A stretch of DNA of 64,000 bases from Hyphomicrobiales bacterium (GCA_003135415.1 PLBP01000017.1:1-64000); one strand, 5' to 3'. Counted from the first letter of the stretch, positions 35,860-45,098 are shown. Notes: a model not told the origin generated them from the sequence alone. Numbers and translations: made by a program.

Positions 35860-37029
35860 TCAGATTTCGCCGCCTCCGCGCTCGCGCGCGGCGGCCTTAA
35901 CAAGCTCGGCGATGCGCGCATCGCGCTCCATTAACGCGTGGAGATCGTGCGCATCGAGGATCAGAAGATTGGTACGGGTTGCCGCCGTAACGGTCGCGGA
36001 GCGTTTGCTTTGCTTCAAGATGGCGACTTCTCCGAAGAATTGGCCGGCCGCGAGCCGGACACGCTCCTTCGCTAGATCGATCTCCACTTCGCCCGCGGCG
36101 ATGAAATACATCGAATGCCCCTCTTCCCCGCGCCGGATGATCACGTCGCCAGGGTCGAAAGTTTGCGCTTTCAATAGCCGCATAATGTCGGAGATTTCTG
36201 CCGCGTTGAGCTCGGCGAACAGCGGGAAGCGCGCGACCATGCTCCAGGTGACAACAAAGTCGCGGCGGCGGATTTCGTTCGCAAACGCCGTGGCGATGAT
36301 GCCCACCGGCAGCGCCACCATCATCAGTCCGAACAGGATGGTAACGCCCGCGACGAGCTTGCCCGGAACGGTGATCGGCACCGCATCGCCGTAACCGACG
36401 GTGCCGAGGGTCACGATCGCCCACCACATGGCGTCTGGAATGGTGCCGAAGCGGTCGGGTTGGGCGTGGCGCTCGACGAGATACATCGTCGAGGCCGCGA
36501 TCATCGTCGTCCCGGCAAGGATTACGAGACTGCCAAGCAGCGCGCGCCGTTCGGTGGAGATCGCGTCGAGGAGCGAGCGCATTGCGGTTGAATGGCGAAC
36601 GAGCTTGAGAAAGCGGATGGCGCGCAACACCAACAAAAAGCGAAGGTCGACCGATAAAAACAGCGCCACCCAAAAAGGCAGCACAGCGAGCAAGTCTATT
36701 AACCCGTCGAAACCGAATGCAAAGCGCAAACGCACTCGCGCCGGGGACAAATGGCTGCGGGCCGCATTTTCCGCCGCGACCCAAAGCCGCAACAGATATT
36801 CCACGGTGAATATGATCAGCGACGAGATCTCAACGATGTTGAAGAGCGCTTCATACCGCGCCTCCAACGAAGGGACCGTTTCCAGCGTCATCGCCGCGAG
36901 ATTGATGACAATCAGAAAAACGAGAAGCCGCCCGACGAGCCAGCTTGTGCGGTCGCCGACAGGTCCCTGCTCGAGAATTTGATAAAGGCGGACCCGAATT
37001 TTTCGCAGGCCCGAAAGCTCGTTTGCCAC
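35860..37029 (-). CDS. Cyclic-nucleotide-binding potassium channel (MloK1-type)
   Basis: The 389-residue inner-membrane channel has six membrane segments. S4 carries regular arginines (RFLLVLRAIRFLKLVRHS), and the pore helix and filter read AMWWAIVTLGTVGYGDAVPITVPGK. After S6 a short linker leads to a C-terminal cyclic-nucleotide-binding domain from about residue 260 (FDPGDVIIRRGEEGHSMYFIAAGEVEI) with the phosphate-binding cassette GQFFGEVAILKQSKRSATV. This is the architecture of the rhizobial MloK1 channel. It is convergent with icd with 11 bases between stops. Confidence 0.93.
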   Translation of the reverse strand: MANELSGLRKIRVRLYQILEQGPVGDRTSWLVGRLLVFLIVINLAAMTLETVPSLEARYEALFNIVEISSLIIFTVEYLLRLWVAAENAARSHLSPARVRLRFAFGFDGLIDLLAVLPFWVALFLSVDLRFLLVLRAIRFLKLVRHSTAMRSLLDAISTERRALLGSLVILAGTTMIAASTMYLVERHAQPDRFGTIPDAMWWAIVTLGTVGYGDAVPITVPGKLVAGVTILFGLMMVALPVGIIATAFANEIRRRDFVVTWSMVARFPLFAELNAAEISDIMRLLKAQTFDPGDVIIRRGEEGHSMYFIAAGEVEIDLAKERVRLAAGQFFGEVAILKQSKRSATVTAATRTNLLILDAHDLHALMERDARIAELVKAAARERGGGEI

Positions 37030-37046
37030 CGCGCCCGCTCTTTGGC

Positions 37047-39707
37047 TCAGGCGCTGCCGAGCGCGGCTTCGATGGCTGCAAGCGCGGCCTCCGCCTTCGA
37101 GCCGTCGGGACCGCCCGCCTGCGCCATGTCGGGGCGGCCACCGCCGCCCTTGCCCCCCAATGCTTCGGAGCCGTGGCGCGCGAGATCGACGGCGTTAAAC
37201 CGCTGCACGAGATCCTCGGTCACGCCGACGACGAGTCCGGCGCGGCCCTCCTCGTTGACGCCGACAATCGCGACAATGCCCGAGCCGATCTGCCGCTTGC
37301 CCTCGTCGGCGAGGCTTTTCAAATCCTTCATCTCGATGCCGGTGACCGCGCGCGCCAGGAATTTCAACTTACCGACCGTGCGCACGCCGTCCTCCGCGCC
37401 TTTCGCGCCGCCGCCCATCGCGAGTTTCTTGCGCGCATCCGCAAGATCGCGCTCGAGGCGTTTCCGCTCCTCGATTAGGGCATCGAGCCGCGCCGGCAAC
37501 TCGCTCACCGAGGCCTTGAGGAGGGTGGCCGCTTCGCGCAAGCCCCGCGCCTCGCCCGCGAGATGATGACGCGCGGCGTCGCCGGTGAGCGCCTCGATGC
37601 GGCGAACCCCCGCCGCGACCGCGCTTTCCGAAACGACGGTGACGAGGCCGATGTCGCCGGTGCGGCGCACATGGGTGCCGCCGCAGAGTTCGACCGACCA
37701 GCCGAGGCTGTTGCCGCCGCCCTTCCCCATCGCGACGACGCGCACCTCGTCGCCGTATTTCTCGCCGAAGAGGGCGCGCGCGCCGGCGGCGATTGCGTCA
37801 TCGACCTCCATCAGCCGCGTCGTCACCGCCGCGTTCTGCAGCACGATGGCGTTGGCGATGTCCTCGACCTTGGCGATTTCGCCATCGATGATGGGCTTGG
37901 GATGCGCGAAGTCGAAGCGGAGCCGATCGGGCGCCACCAACGAGCCTTTTTGTGCGACGTGATCGCCGAGCACCTGCCGGAGCGCCTCGTGCAAGAGATG
38001 CGTTGCCGAGTGGTTGCGCCGGATGTCGCCGCGGCGCGCGTGGTCGACCTCAAGCGCAAGCGCCGCCCCCGGCTTCAGCGTACCCTCCTCGAGCTTGCCG
38101 AGATGCACCAGGAGATCGCCCGCCTTCTTCTGCGTGTCGATGACGCGGAAGCGCGCACCCTCGCCCGTGAGAATTCCAGTATCGCCGACCTGCCCGCCGG
38201 ATTCGCCGTAGAACGGCGTCTGGTTGAGGATCACCGCGCCGGTTTCGCCCTTTTTGAGAGTGCCGACTTCCTTGCCGTCGCGGACGAGCGCGGTGACGAC
38301 GCCTTCGGCGCGCTCGGTTTCGTAGCCGAGGAATTCGGTGGCGCCGGCTTTTTCGCGCAATGGGAACCACACCGCTTCGGTAGCGGCGTCGCCCGAGCCC
38401 GACCAGGCCGCGCGCGCTTTCTCGCGCTGGCGTTCCATCGCGGTCGCGAACGACTTTGTGTCGACGTCGATGCCGCGCGGCCGGAGCGCGTCTTGCGTGA
38501 GATCGAGCGGAAAGCCGAAGGTGTCGTAGAGCTTGAACGCGGTTTCGCCGGAAAATTTGGCGCCGCGTTTGATGCCCTTGCTTTCGTCTTCGAGGAGCGC
38601 GAGCCCGCGCTCGAGGGTCTTCCGAAACCGCGTTTCCTCCAGCTTCAAGGTCTCCGCGATCAGCGCCTCGGCGCGGATCAGCTCGGGATAAGCTTGGCCC
38701 ATCTCGCGCACAAGCGCCGGCAGCAGGCGCCATAGCAGCGGCTCGGCGGCGCCGAGCAACTGCGCGTGCCGCATGGCGCGGCGCATGATTCTTCGGAGCA
38801 CGTAGCCACGGCCCTCGTTCGAGGGCAGCACACCGTCGGCGACGAGAAAAGCGGAAGCGCGCAGATGATCGGCGATCACCCGGTGGCTCGCCTTGTGCGC
38901 GCCCTCGGCCGCGACACCGGTGAGATCGACGCTGGCGCGAATGAGCGCGCGAAAGAGATCGATGTCGTAATTGTCGTGGGTGCCTTGCAGCACGGCGGCG
39001 GTGCGCTCGAGGCCCATGCCGGTGTCGATCGAGGGCTTGGGCAACGGCGCGCGCTTGCCGCCTTCGTGCTGCTCGAACTGCATAAAAACGAGATTCCAGA
39101 TCTCGATGAAGCGATTGCCCTCGGAATCGGGTGAGCCGGGCGGGCCGCCGGGGATTTTCGCGCCGTGGTCATAGAAGATTTCGGAGCACGGCCCGCACGG
39201 CCCGGTGTCGCCCATCGACCAGTAATTGTCGGAGGTCGAAATCTTGATGATCTTCTCCGCCGGGAGGCCCGCGATCTTCTTCCACAGCTTGTAGGCGTCC
39301 TCGTCCTCGGAATAGACCGTTACCAAGAAGCGATCCTTCGGCAATGCGAAGGTCTTCGTGATCAGCTCCCAGGCAAGCTCGATCGCGCGCTCCTTGAAAT
39401 AATCGCCGAAGGAAAAGTTGCCGAGCATCTCGAAAAAGGTGTGATGGCGGGTGGTATAGCCGACATTGTCTAGGTCGTTGTGCTTACCGCCGGCGCGCAG
39501 GCATTTTTGCGCCGTCACCGCGCGGCTATAAGGCCGCTTCTCGAGGCCGGTGAAGACGTTCTTGAACTGCACCATGCCGGCATTGGTGAACAGAAGCGTC
39601 GGGTCGTTGCGCGGCACGAGCGGAGAGGACGGCACGATTTCGTGGCCGTTCTTCTTGAAGAAGTCGAGGAAGGTCGACCGGATTTCGTTGACGCCGCTGC
39701 CGCTCAT
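37047..39707 (-). CDS. alaS: Alanyl-tRNA synthetase
   Basis: The 886-residue enzyme starts [45 protein letters not shown]. Class II catalytic core features ([31 protein letters not shown]) are followed by the editing domain zinc motif [13 protein letters not shown] and [13 protein letters not shown]. The C-terminal C-Ala domain ends with [12 protein letters not shown]. Full length. It lies downstream of recA with a 151-bp gap. Confidence 0.98.
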   Translation of the reverse strand: MSGSGVNEIRSTFLDFFKKNGHEIVPSSPLVPRNDPTLLFTNAGMVQFKNVFTGLEKRPYSRAVTAQKCLRAGGKHNDLDNVGYTTRHHTFFEMLGNFSFGDYFKERAIELAWELITKTFALPKDRFLVTVYSEDEDAYKLWKKIAGLPAEKIIKISTSDNYWSMGDTGPCGPCSEIFYDHGAKIPGGPPGSPDSEGNRFIEIWNLVFMQFEQHEGGKRAPLPKPSIDTGMGLERTAAVLQGTHDNYDIDLFRALIRASVDLTGVAAEGAHKASHRVIADHLRASAFLVADGVLPSNEGRGYVLRRIMRRAMRHAQLLGAAEPLLWRLLPALVREMGQAYPELIRAEALIAETLKLEETRFRKTLERGLALLEDESKGIKRGAKFSGETAFKLYDTFGFPLDLTQDALRPRGIDVDTKSFATAMERQREKARAAWSGSGDAATEAVWFPLREKAGATEFLGYETERAEGVVTALVRDGKEVGTLKKGETGAVILNQTPFYGESGGQVGDTGILTGEGARFRVIDTQKKAGDLLVHLGKLEEGTLKPGAALALEVDHARRGDIRRNHSATHLLHEALRQVLGDHVAQKGSLVAPDRLRFDFAHPKPIIDGEIAKVEDIANAIVLQNAAVTTRLMEVDDAIAAGARALFGEKYGDEVRVVAMGKGGGNSLGWSVELCGGTHVRRTGDIGLVTVVSESAVAAGVRRIEALTGDAARHHLAGEARGLREAATLLKASVSELPARLDALIEERKRLERDLADARKKLAMGGGAKGAEDGVRTVGKLKFLARAVTGIEMKDLKSLADEGKRQIGSGIVAIVGVNEEGRAGLVVGVTEDLVQRFNAVDLARHGSEALGGKGGGGRPDMAQAGGPDGSKAEAALAAIEAALGSA

Positions 39708-39858
39708 GACGGCCGATGTCTATAGACGGGGTGCCTCAGCGTAAAGCCGAACCCGCCGCAGACGGGCAGTGCCTGCGGCGGGCCGGGGATGGGCCGAAGA
39801 TGAAGTGCCGAGGTCCCGCGGGGCGTAGCGCGGCGGGGACGCGGGGACCCTGGTCGCT

Positions 39859-40947
39859 TTAAGCCTCGGCCGCGTCGGAGCCGTCGTCCTCGGGCTCGGG
39901 TGGGCCGAGGATCTGCTCGGCGATGAGCCCCGCGTTTTGGCGAATCGCGGCTTCGATCTTGCTCGCGATCTCTGGATTCTGCTTGAGGAAGGTCTTGGCG
40001 TTCTCGCGGCCCTGGCCGAGGCGCTGGCTGTCGTAGGAGAACCAGGCGCCGGACTTTTCGACGACGCCGGCCTTGATGCCGAGATCGACCAGTTCGCCCA
40101 TCTTGGAGATGCCCTCGCCATACATGATGTCGAACTCGACCTGCTTGAAGGGTGGTGCCAGCTTGTTCTTGACCACCTTCACGCGCGTGGAGTTGCCGAC
40201 GACCTCGTCGCGCTCCTTGATGATGCCGATGCGGCGGATGTCGAGGCGAACCGAGGCGTAGAATTTCAGCGCGTGGCCGCCGGTGGTGGTCTCGGGCGAG
40301 CCGTACATGACGCCGATCTTCATGCGGATCTGGTTGATGAACACGACCATGGTGTTGGAGCGCGAGATCGACGAGGTGAGCTTGCGGAGCGCCTGGCTCA
40401 TCAGGCGGGCTTGCGACCCGGGCTGCACGTCGCCCATTTCGCCGTCGAGCTCGGCGCGGGGTACGAGCGCCGCCACCGAATCGATCACCAGGATGTCGAC
40501 CGCGCCCGAGCGCACCAAGGTGTCGGCGATCTCGAGCGCCTGCTCGCCGGTGTCGGGCTGCGAGATCAGGAGATTGTCGATGTCGACGCCGAGCTTCCTC
40601 GCGTAGGAGGCGTCCATCGCATGTTCGGCGTCGATGAAGGCGCAGGTGCCGCCGCGCTTTTGCGCTTCGGCGATGGCGTGCAGCGCGAGCGTGGTCTTGC
40701 CCGAGGATTCCGGTCCGTAAATTTCGACCACGCGCCCGCGCGGCAGACCGCCAATCCCCAAGGCAATATCGAGGCCCAAGGAGCCCGAGGGGATGGTGTC
40801 GACATCGACCTTGTCCCGCTTGCCGAGCCGCATGATCGAGCCCTTGCCGAAATGGCGTTCGATCTGGGATAGGGCGGCGTCGAGCGCCTTGGATTTATCC
40901 ATGCTGTCAGTATTTTCTACGACTCGAAGGGCTGCTGCTGAGGACAT
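39859..40947 (-). CDS. recA: Recombinase RecA
   Basis: The 362-residue RecA has Walker [57 protein letters not shown] and the DNA loop [19 protein letters not shown]. The acidic C-terminus is [12 protein letters not shown]. The ATG at 40947 ([11 protein letters not shown]) matches rhizobial RecA; an upstream in-frame start would add 23 unlikely residues. A possible LexA site lies 71-85 bases upstream. Confidence 0.97.
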   Translation of the reverse strand: MSSAAALRVVENTDSMDKSKALDAALSQIERHFGKGSIMRLGKRDKVDVDTIPSGSLGLDIALGIGGLPRGRVVEIYGPESSGKTTLALHAIAEAQKRGGTCAFIDAEHAMDASYARKLGVDIDNLLISQPDTGEQALEIADTLVRSGAVDILVIDSVAALVPRAELDGEMGDVQPGSQARLMSQALRKLTSSISRSNTMVVFINQIRMKIGVMYGSPETTTGGHALKFYASVRLDIRRIGIIKERDEVVGNSTRVKVVKNKLAPPFKQVEFDIMYGEGISKMGELVDLGIKAGVVEKSGAWFSYDSQRLGQGRENAKTFLKQNPEIASKIEAAIRQNAGLIAEQILGPPEPEDDGSDAAEA

Positions 40948-41017
40948 TGCCGGGCTCCCGCACCTATGCCTAGGGACGAAAATCGCACCCAGGCCAACCG
41001 AACAGAACAGGACCAAT

Positions 41018-41032
41018 GTACACTGTTTGTTC
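41018..41032. promoter_or_regulatory. Possible LexA (SOS) box of recA
   Basis: GTAC-ACTGTTT-GTTC matches the alphaproteobacterial direct-repeat SOS box GTTC-N7-GTTC with one mismatch, in the recA promoter region. No perfect box was seen. Confidence 0.4.
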
Positions 41033-41202
41033 TAACCGTCAAGAGAGGTAGTGGGGTCCTTTCAATTGTGGCGGGATGTGTCAGATTCGCCACAGGGGGC
41101 CAAAAAGCACTGCGTATCCATCTTGTTGCATGACAAACGACCGCAACCACAGATACCCTCAAAAGTAGAAGAACGGCGCTTGGCCGAATCCATGGGGGCA
41201 TT

Positions 41203-41484
41203 ATGAAAAAATCTAAATTCACTGCTGTCGTATTGGCGGCAGCGATTGCGTTGAGCCCGATCGAGTTATCCGCCGCCCAGCTTCTCCAGGTGGCGCCTGC
41301 TCCTGTGCCGGGACACGTATACGGCGGCACAACGCCATGGTGGATATTTGTTTGTCCCACTGGCATCGTCACCGCCGCGATGGCGAAAAACTGGAAGCGC
41401 CATAAGGAGCTGAGCACCCCGGAAGCTTGGACATGCGGGTTTCTTTATTGGTGGAATGAAGGAACCGGCAAATACGGTAGGTAA
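41203..41484 (+). CDS. Small secreted protein, unknown function
   Basis: The 93-residue protein has a clear signal peptide (MKKSKFTAVVLAAAIALSPI, cleavage near ELSAA). The mature part contains GGTTPWWIFVCPTGIVTAAMAKNW and PEAWTCGFLYWW, with two cysteines and many tryptophans; the hydrophobic middle stretch may insert in a membrane. Similar small proteins occur in rhizobia but I know of no assigned function. It is followed by a strong hairpin terminator and opens the small-gene island. Confidence 0.7.
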   Translation: MKKSKFTAVVLAAAIALSPIELSAAQLLQVAPAPVPGHVYGGTTPWWIFVCPTGIVTAAMAKNWKRHKELSTPEAWTCGFLYWWNEGTGKYGR

Positions 41485-41522
41485 GTGCGAAGTATTGGTT
41501 CAACAATGAGCGTGTGAAATTC

Positions 41523-41551
41523 AAAGCCCCGGCATCGTCCGGGGCTTTTTA
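41523..41551. terminator. Bidirectional-looking terminator
   Basis: AAAGCCCCGG-CATCGT-CCGGGGCTTT followed by TTACTTT, between the convergent 41203 and 41549 genes. Confidence 0.85.
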
Positions 41552-41833
41552 CTTTGCGGCCTCTTTCTTTTCGATCACATGCTGGCGCGTGTGAAGCCAA
41601 GCTGCTGAATCATTCCGTATCCAGCGGATTGCATCGTTTTTAGTTTCAAAACCGCTGATATTTTCAGGAGTGAAGTTCGTAAGCGTCGCCTTCACATAGA
41701 AGCCGCCGCCGATTTTCCACTCCAGGATTTCAAAGATCGGCTTCGCGTCCCGCTTCTCTTTTGCTTCCCATGCTTCGAGCATTTCAACTAGATCGCTAAT
41801 TTCCCAGAGGCGGTCCGTTACGCCAGCGGCCAT
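41549..41833 (-). CDS. Chimeric small protein: IS1-like transposase tail plus GF-x-T/W domain
   Basis: The first 25 residues (MAAGVTDRLWEISDLVEMLEAWE) are the C-terminal end of IS1-type transposases. The frame continues upstream of the ATG as NFVRVHKTLKISPA, also transposase-like, to about 41885. After residue 28 the sequence changes to KPIFEILEWKIGGGFYVKATLTNF, GFETKNDAIRWIRNDSAAWL and a charged tail, a short domain of a kind common in rhizobial hypothetical proteins. A frameshifted second copy lies at 42250-42526. The 94-residue product may be expressed, but the first part is almost certainly derived from a transposon. Confidence 0.5.
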   Translation of the reverse strand: MAAGVTDRLWEISDLVEMLEAWEAKEKRDAKPIFEILEWKIGGGFYVKATLTNFTPENISGFETKNDAIRWIRNDSAAWLHTRQHVIEKKEAAK

Positions 41834-41888
41834 CGCGGGTGAAATTTTCAGCGTCTTATGAACGCGGACAAAATTGGTGACCCCGTTC
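41834..41888 (-). pseudogene. IS1-like transposase remnant (upstream continuation)
   Basis: Read on the minus strand in frame with the 41549-41833 gene, these bases encode TNFVRVHKTLKISPA, the usual residues just before the AMAAGVTD tail of IS1-family transposases. Similarity fades beyond about 41888. No terminal inverted repeat was identified. Confidence 0.55.
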
Positions 41889-42244
41889 CTTTCACCGCAG
41901 CCGTTTTGATTCTCTGTGGCTTCGTCTGGTGGTTTCGAGGCTTTCTGCTCAGGGAGAGAATGGCCGTGAAGGATGAGCGGCTTGAGAAGGCGAAAGAGGA
42001 GGCGGATCGTTTTGCAACCAAATTAGGTCTAGCGGAAACTCGTATGGAGCAATTGATCCGCATGAATACCCCTGCTCCGCAGTTTTCGGCTACCGCCGCA
42101 TCAACAGCGTCTATTTTTGGTGAACTCAAAGAGGCCAGCACCGCAATACAAACGAGTTTGACTAGATCGAGAGGAATTCTTTCTGTCTTAGAAGAGCGGG
42201 ATACAGCGAAGGGTTTTGCTACGACGAAAAGATCTGACGATTAA
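41858..42244 (+). CDS. Putative single-pass membrane protein with coiled coil
   Basis: The 128-residue frame has one membrane segment (PFTAAVLILCGFVWWFRGFL, about residues 11-30) and then a charged, probably coiled-coil stretch (ERMAVKDERLEKAKEEADRF to EQLIRM). The distal part is Ala/Thr/Ser-rich and ends FATTKRSDD. The first residues overlap the transposase remnant on the other strand and no ribosome-binding site precedes the ATG, so the true start is uncertain. Unknown function, and it may be a fragment. Confidence 0.45.
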   Translation: MNADKIGDPVPFTAAVLILCGFVWWFRGFLLRERMAVKDERLEKAKEEADRFATKLGLAETRMEQLIRMNTPAPQFSATAASTASIFGELKEASTAIQTSLTRSRGILSVLEERDTAKGFATTKRSDD

Positions 42245-42249
42245 GCGGT

Positions 42250-42526
42250 TTAGTTTGCGGCCTTCTTTTCAAGTGCATGCCGCTGAGAGTGAAGCCAAGT
42301 CACTGATTCATTCCGCACCCAACGAATTGCATCGTTCTTAGTCGCGAACCCGCTGATATTCTCTGGCGCCGAATTCTGAAGCGTAGCCTTCACATAGAAG
42401 CCGCCACCGATTTTCCACTCCATAACCTCGAAAATAGGCTTGGCATCGCGCTTTGGATTCCCAAGCCTCAAGCATGGCCACTAGATCGCTAATTTCCCAA
42501 AGGCGATCCGTCACGCCAGCGGCCAT
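42250..42526 (-). pseudogene. Frameshifted duplicate of the 41549-41833 gene
   Basis: From 42526 the frame reads MAAGVTDRLWEISDLVAMLEAWES, then is out of frame. The remainder, KRDAKPIFEVMEWKIGGGFYVKATLQNSAPENISGFATKNDAIRWVRNES, continues in another frame to the stop at 42250. Compared with the intact copy, the link between GAA and AAGCG is 4 instead of 9 bases, a net loss of 5. The duplication extends to about 42556, where TTTCAGCGTCTTAT is shared, then the two copies diverge. Confidence 0.75.
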
Positions 42527-42549
42527 CGCGGGCGAAACTTTCAGCGTCT

Positions 42550-42657
42550 TATCGGTGGCGGCAAGACGGATCGCGTCTATGGTTCCCTAATACCGCTAAG
42601 GCCATCGAGTGGGTCGCCCAGAAATCCGAGAAGGGGCGCGCGCTAAATCCAAAGTAA
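42550..42657 (+). pseudogene. Fragment of another GF-x-T/W-type small protein
   Basis: An open stretch ending at the TAA 42655-42657 encodes WFPNTAKAIEWVAQKSEKGR and LNPK with no start codon or ribosome-binding site. TAKAIEWVAQKS resembles the TKNDAIRWIRND part of the neighbouring genes. It probably represents the 3' remnant of a related gene. Confidence 0.35.
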
Positions 42658-42750
42658 TCGCTCTGAACTTTGTTGGGTATGGTTCATTGCGCTTTTCCGG
42701 AACCAAGTTATTCTATGTCGTCAATCACCCCCAATGAAGCGGAGGGCCTC

Positions 42751-42987
42751 TTGAGAAAACTCACGATGACTTTGACGGCAGCGGTACTAATCCTGGGGGC
42801 CATCGCCTCACAGGCCAGCGCCCAAAACGTGAATCGCGGTGCCCTTTGCCCCGCCGACGCTCTAAAGAACGCCACCCCAATCGTAACGCGGGCGGCATGT
42901 AACGGTTTCACGGGCGGCTGTGGTTGTGCCCCGGGATGGATCAGTGCGTGCCGCGATCGTTGTTGCCGGTGCGTTCGCTGCTGGTGA
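42751..42987 (+). CDS. Small secreted cysteine-rich peptide (TTG start)
   Basis: GGAGG (42741-42745) stands five bases before a TTG, giving a 78-residue precursor. The signal peptide reads RKLTMTLTAAVLILGAIASQ and is cleaved near ASA. The mature peptide (about 53 residues) has eight cysteines, clustered at the end: TRAACNGFTGGCGCAPGW and CRDRCCRCVRCW. The same plan, MRKL start, TPI(V/I) and a Cys/Trp-rich end, recurs at 44101-44331 on the other strand. Function unknown; disulfide-stabilised or metal-binding exported peptides are possible. A terminator follows. Confidence 0.65.
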   Translation: MRKLTMTLTAAVLILGAIASQASAQNVNRGALCPADALKNATPIVTRAACNGFTGGCGCAPGWISACRDRCCRCVRCW

Positions 42988-43020
42988 GCGGCGTCAACGA
43001 AAACCCGCAATGAATATTGT

Positions 43021-43055
43021 TGAGGCCGCCTCAGTGGGCGGCCTCATTTTTTTAA
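43021..43055 (+). terminator. Terminator of the 42751 peptide gene
   Basis: TGAGGCCGCC-TCAGTG-GGCGGCCTCA followed by eight T residues. Confidence 0.9.
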
Positions 43056-43278
43056 TGCCGTGAAGGCCAAACAGCCAAAGTTCAAAACTATCGAATACCC
43101 CAATACAGCCCGGAAACAGTTAAATCGAAACTGACCGACTACCCAATTGCTTATTTCGTTTTTCGTAAAGCCAAGCAGTCGAAAAGAAAGAGGCCTGCTA
43201 ATATCGCAAATTATTTAGTGCCCGGCGTGCGATTTGGAACAGACTTTGGATATGGCCCCCTAGCAAGCTGCGGGCGTT

Positions 43279-43503
43279 ATGACGGCGATGTTCCCGCTCA
43301 TATATTGCTCCAAATGCGGCTCCCGCATGCCGGTCGGGTTCGTCCAGCCTGCTCATGGCGCCAATGACGTGACCTATGCGTGCGCGCCGTGCGGCACCAT
43401 GGAGACTATAACGGTGCCTGCGCCCGGTGGAATTTCATATACGCCCCCAGTGAAACACTCCCCCTCGATTTGTCTTTCTTCTCGCCGCTCGCGGCAATTC
43501 TAA
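43279..43503 (+). CDS. Small putative zinc-ribbon protein
   Basis: The 74-residue frame starts MTAMFPLIYCSKCGSRMPVG and has two CxxC pairs (CSKC and CAPC) about 27 residues apart, a pattern able to bind one zinc ion. The C-terminus is Pro/Ser-rich and has no recognisable domain. No clear ribosome-binding site was seen. The 290 bases before it hold only fragments, including a second occurrence of CGAAAAGAAAGAGGCC (43180) shared with the terminator near 44012. Confidence 0.4.
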   Translation: MTAMFPLIYCSKCGSRMPVGFVQPAHGANDVTYACAPCGTMETITVPAPGGISYTPPVKHSPSICLSSRRSRQF

Positions 43504-43562
43504 GCATTTTATCCGGTAGCGGCCTTATTCAAAGGACCCGCACTCTTGGCTTAAAATGAAAA

Positions 43563-43600
43563 CCCCGGCCACAGCGGGGGGGCTGTGCCGGGGCTATTTT
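43563..43600. terminator. Hairpin, possible terminator
   Basis: CCCCGGCCACAGC and GCTGTGCCGGGG form a stem with one bulged C around a G-rich loop, followed by CTATTTTCC. It is close behind the zinc-ribbon gene. Confidence 0.55.
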
Positions 43601-43738
43601 CCGTCTCGCCGATGGGGGCGACAAACCTGAATCTGCGGGGCGGGCTTGCATGGCTAACTCGCCATAAGCGAAGTCGTTCCTCAAACTGGGTTGCCCACAC
43701 TACTTTCTTTTCGAGCGCGTTAGCGCAGCCATGGGCCA

Positions 43739-43927
43739 CTATTTCGCGTAGCCCTGCGAGCGCAGCCAATCGATGCGGCGGGTTCCGCCCATCCACTCGT
43801 CGATCTCGGCCTTGGTCTTGAAGCCTTTGATGTAGCGAATTTCAGTCTCCGGATAGTGCGCCTGGATTTGCCAGTCGCCCTCGGCGACCCGCTCGACTTT
43901 GAAAATGACCCGAGGTGATTTGCCCAT
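43739..43927 (-). CDS. Short GF-x-T/W-domain protein
   Basis: The 62-residue protein reads PRVIFKVERVAEGDWQIQAH, then EIRYIKGFKTKAEIDEWMGG and RIDWLRSQGYAK. It consists only of the small domain seen fused to the transposase tail at 41549 (pattern: Trp/Tyr-x-[IV], GF-[KE]-TK, [DE]-x-W, WL). Such proteins are common, unassigned rhizobial hypotheticals. Start and stop give a compact globular protein with no signal peptide. Confidence 0.6.
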   Translation of the reverse strand: MGKSPRVIFKVERVAEGDWQIQAHYPETEIRYIKGFKTKAEIDEWMGGTRRIDWLRSQGYAK

Positions 43928-44021
43928 CTCGCCAATATGCCCCGCTTCGGCATGGGCCGCTAGCGAGAGTTAAACCCGCCTTATTTCAATCGATCCATCG
44001 TGTCCCACGCGCGAAAAGAAA

Positions 44022-44091
44022 GAGGCCGCCGGTGAAGGCGGCCTCGATCGCGAGCAAAACGGCCCAAGGAAGTGAAAACAGCCTTTGGGCT
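44022..44091 (-). terminator. Two hairpins ending the 44101 peptide gene
   Basis: On the minus strand the first stem is ACAGCC-CAAA-GGCTGT followed by TTTTC (44076-44091). The second is GAGGCCGCC-TTCACC-GGCGGCCTC followed by TTTCTTTTC (44022-44045). Either can terminate transcription from 44101-44331. Confidence 0.75.
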
Positions 44092-44100
44092 GTTGTCAAA

Positions 44101-44331
44101 TCAGCAAGGAGCGCACCAGCAGCGGCCCATCGGACCGCATACCCAGTGACGGCCCCAGCGGCAGTGCGCACCCGGTCCGCCGCAGGCGGTTTTGATGATC
44201 GGCGTGAAATTCTTCGCCGTGATAGCGAGATTTCCGGATCCGCCGGTGACCGAGGCTTGAGCATTCCAAGTGAGCGCGCCCGCGAACAGAATCGCCGCCG
44301 TGGCGGCGAGCATGAGCATGAGTTTGCGCAT
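44101..44331 (-). CDS. Small secreted cysteine-rich peptide
   Basis: The 76-residue precursor is read from the ATG at 44331, which follows GGAGG at a good distance. The signal peptide is MRKLMLMLAATAAILFAGAL (cleavage near NAQA). The mature part of about 48 residues ends in KNFTPIIKTACGGPGAHCRW and CGPMGRCWCAPC, with six cysteines and several tryptophans. It is similar in plan to the 42751-42987 peptide. Function unknown. Confidence 0.68.
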   Translation of the reverse strand: MRKLMLMLAATAAILFAGALTWNAQASVTGGSGNLAITAKNFTPIIKTACGGPGAHCRWGRHWVCGPMGRCWCAPC

Positions 44332-44859
44332 CGTTTCCTCCAGGTTTTTATCGATCGGACGCGGAAAGCTTTCACTCGCCCGGTGAAAAAAGCAACTTGG
44401 TCGAGTGCCGCAGGGCAGCACCGCGGGGGTTATGATTTGTTCGTCCCACGCGGAGAGCGGGTTCGGCAATACGAAGGGACCTGCCGAGGTAACCACCTGA
44501 TAGCCTTGGCCTATTCGAATCGGCCCGAGTTTCTGTCCGCCCCGCGGGCACGCCCGGGCGACAATTGGTTACGGGCATAACCATGCCGGTTTGCGCCCCG
44601 CTTCCGAGCGTTCGCACCACTTTCCGCAATCGCCCGTTTTGTGACGGAAATCACAGTGGCAGGGAACGCGGCCTCCTAGGTTCTATTCATCGGACCCCCC
44701 GGACCGCGGCCCTACTCCCCACCCCACGCCGCGGTTCTAAGTCGAGGCCACCCAGCCCCCGCGGGTGGCCTCTCGATTCCGGGCGCAGCCCTCCGCGACA
44801 CCTTCTCCGGCCGGCGACACTCGACGGGCGCAACAGAAGAAAGAAAAAACGGAAGGAAC
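44332..44859. other. Gene-poor stretch
   Basis: No convincing gene is seen. The stretch contains the inverted repeat GAGGCCACCC / GGGTGGCCTC (44744-44772) without a T-run. Open frames on both strands are Arg/Pro-rich, lack ribosome-binding sites and look like chance frames in high-GC DNA. Confidence 0.5.
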
Positions 44860-44890
44860 CAAAAAAAGAACCCCGCTGAAGCGGGGTCGG
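44860..44890 (-). terminator. Terminator of the 44913 peptide gene
   Basis: On the minus strand ACCCCGC-TTCA-GCGGGGT is followed by TCTTTTTTT. Confidence 0.9.
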
Positions 44891-44912
44891 GAAGCCGCCG
44901 CCTTAAGTAGGT

Positions 44913-45098
44913 TTACTTTCGCCCGGCGTGAGCATCCTCGCACTGACTAATACACTTCTGCTTCTGTTGGCCCGTTGTCAGGCCGCCACGGCTATTGCAT
45001 TTGTCGGCGCAGGACTGTTCGGCATAGGCCGGCGAGATCGCCATCGTTGCAGCCAAAATCACAAACCCGGACACTGCTATCCCGAGTTTATTGAGCAT
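44913..45098 (-). CDS. Small secreted cysteine-containing peptide
   Basis: The 61-residue precursor starts MLNKLGIAVSGFVILAATMA with cleavage near SPAYA. The mature peptide of about 33 residues has four cysteines in a C-x3-C ... C-x3-C arrangement (CADKC, CISQC), a helical-hairpin spacing, and is rich in Gln/Lys. The ATG at 45098 has GGGAGG before it, which rules out the longer upstream reading. Function unknown. C-x3-C pairs suggest two disulfides linking two helices. Confidence 0.68.
   Translation of the reverse strand: MLNKLGIAVSGFVILAATMAISPAYAEQSCADKCNSRGGLTTGQQKQKCISQCEDAHAGRK

Noticed and set aside
43915-44580. 221-residue open frame on the plus strand
   Set aside because: It overlaps the 44101 peptide gene antisense, is Arg/Ala-rich without domain or ribosome-binding site, and spans two terminator hairpins of the other strand.
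44565-44879. 104-residue Arg/Lys-rich open frame
   Set aside because: Low-complexity composition, no ribosome-binding site, and it runs into the terminator of the 44913 gene.
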